This document shows, piece after piece, positions 63,691 through 64,000 of a stretch of 64,000 nt of DNA. The notes under the pieces are model-generated. The model ran no database searches. It saw only the letters and a program-made list of their open reading frames with translations, and had not been told where the DNA came from. Origin of the DNA: Littorina saxatilis (taxonomy: Eukaryota > Mollusca > Gastropoda > Littorinimorpha > Littorinidae); NCBI RefSeq assembly GCF_037325665.1, contig NC_090245.1, positions 70,933,778-70,997,777 of the forward strand. Reading direction: 5' to 3'. Every line of letters starts with the position of its first letter. Position 1 is the first letter of the stretch. The translations under genes and the position numbers were made by a program.

Positions 63691-64000
63691 AACAGAGGCA
63701 GACGACAGACATCTTGAACACACGGCCAGTACCGTGTAACTGGCCTTGACACGGAACGATCCAAGGGGGGCAATCTCAGTCATCTGAAAGAGGGAAATCC
63801 AAACGCAATCCGCCTTGTTCGATTTTATGGGCTTGGACGATAGAGAAAAATAAGAAAAGCAAAAGCTGGAGTCCAGTCTGGACGAAACTGCTATCAAGAA
63901 CGCAGAATTGATTTTTTCTGAGGTTTTTTTTTAGCCGTAAGCGCCATTTCTCATTTCGAATTTCTCATAACTGCTGTTCACAATGCGGCCGCGGTGAAAC

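Noticed and set aside
63547-63897. Possible additional receptor-type first exon on the minus strand
   Set aside because: It has a plausible acceptor followed by ATGACTGAG, but it runs into a (CA)n array and shows no transmembrane or domain signal.

Overview
This is nuclear DNA from an animal with long, repeat-choked introns, most likely a gastropod mollusc. That placement is an inference. It rests on split genes with consensus splice sites, very abundant (CA)n/(GA)n arrays, and repeat types I associate with gastropod genomes: tRNA-headed SINEs, TIR-bearing MITEs, DIRS and Ginger-like elements. There are no bacterial-style operons, CRISPR arrays or stand-alone RNA genes. The tRNA-like sequences seen are SINE heads.

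Three kinds of host gene can be read. (1) Positions 1-8634, minus strand: the 5' seven coding exons of an inter-alpha-trypsin-inhibitor heavy-chain-like secreted protein, with a signal peptide, a VIT domain and the start of a VWA domain. The gene runs off the left edge. (2) About 16.1-26.2 kb and 29.5-45.3 kb, plus strand: two tandem paralogues of a membrane-anchored serine hydrolase of the AADAC/NCEH1 (hormone-sensitive-lipase) family. Their exon phases and exon lengths match, the HGGGW oxyanion motif and the GDSAGG, Asp and His triad elements are intact, and each has a homologous 5' untranslated leader. (3) Positions 52466-61792, minus strand: a three-exon rhodopsin-class G-protein-coupled receptor of 388 codons, with a degraded Ty3-type retroelement piece upstream. 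The two hydrolase paralogues probably do related lipid or xenobiotic ester hydrolysis. I see no functional link between them and the other two genes.

The rest is a layered repeat landscape. The last intron of the second hydrolase holds a DIRS-type fossil whose left terminal repeat was split by a Ginger-like integrase transposon, and that transposon was in turn invaded by a short hairpin-ended element. Receptor intron 2 holds a second stack: an outer TIR element, a palindrome-rich TIR element inside it, a DIRS-type reverse-transcriptase block inside that, and a near-identical copy of the same hairpin-ended element. Many further MITEs (mariner, pogo-like, TTAA-type, Mutator-like, hAT-like), Helitron-like 3' ends, SINEs, minisatellites, homopolymer tracts and one 200-base assembly gap are listed individually.
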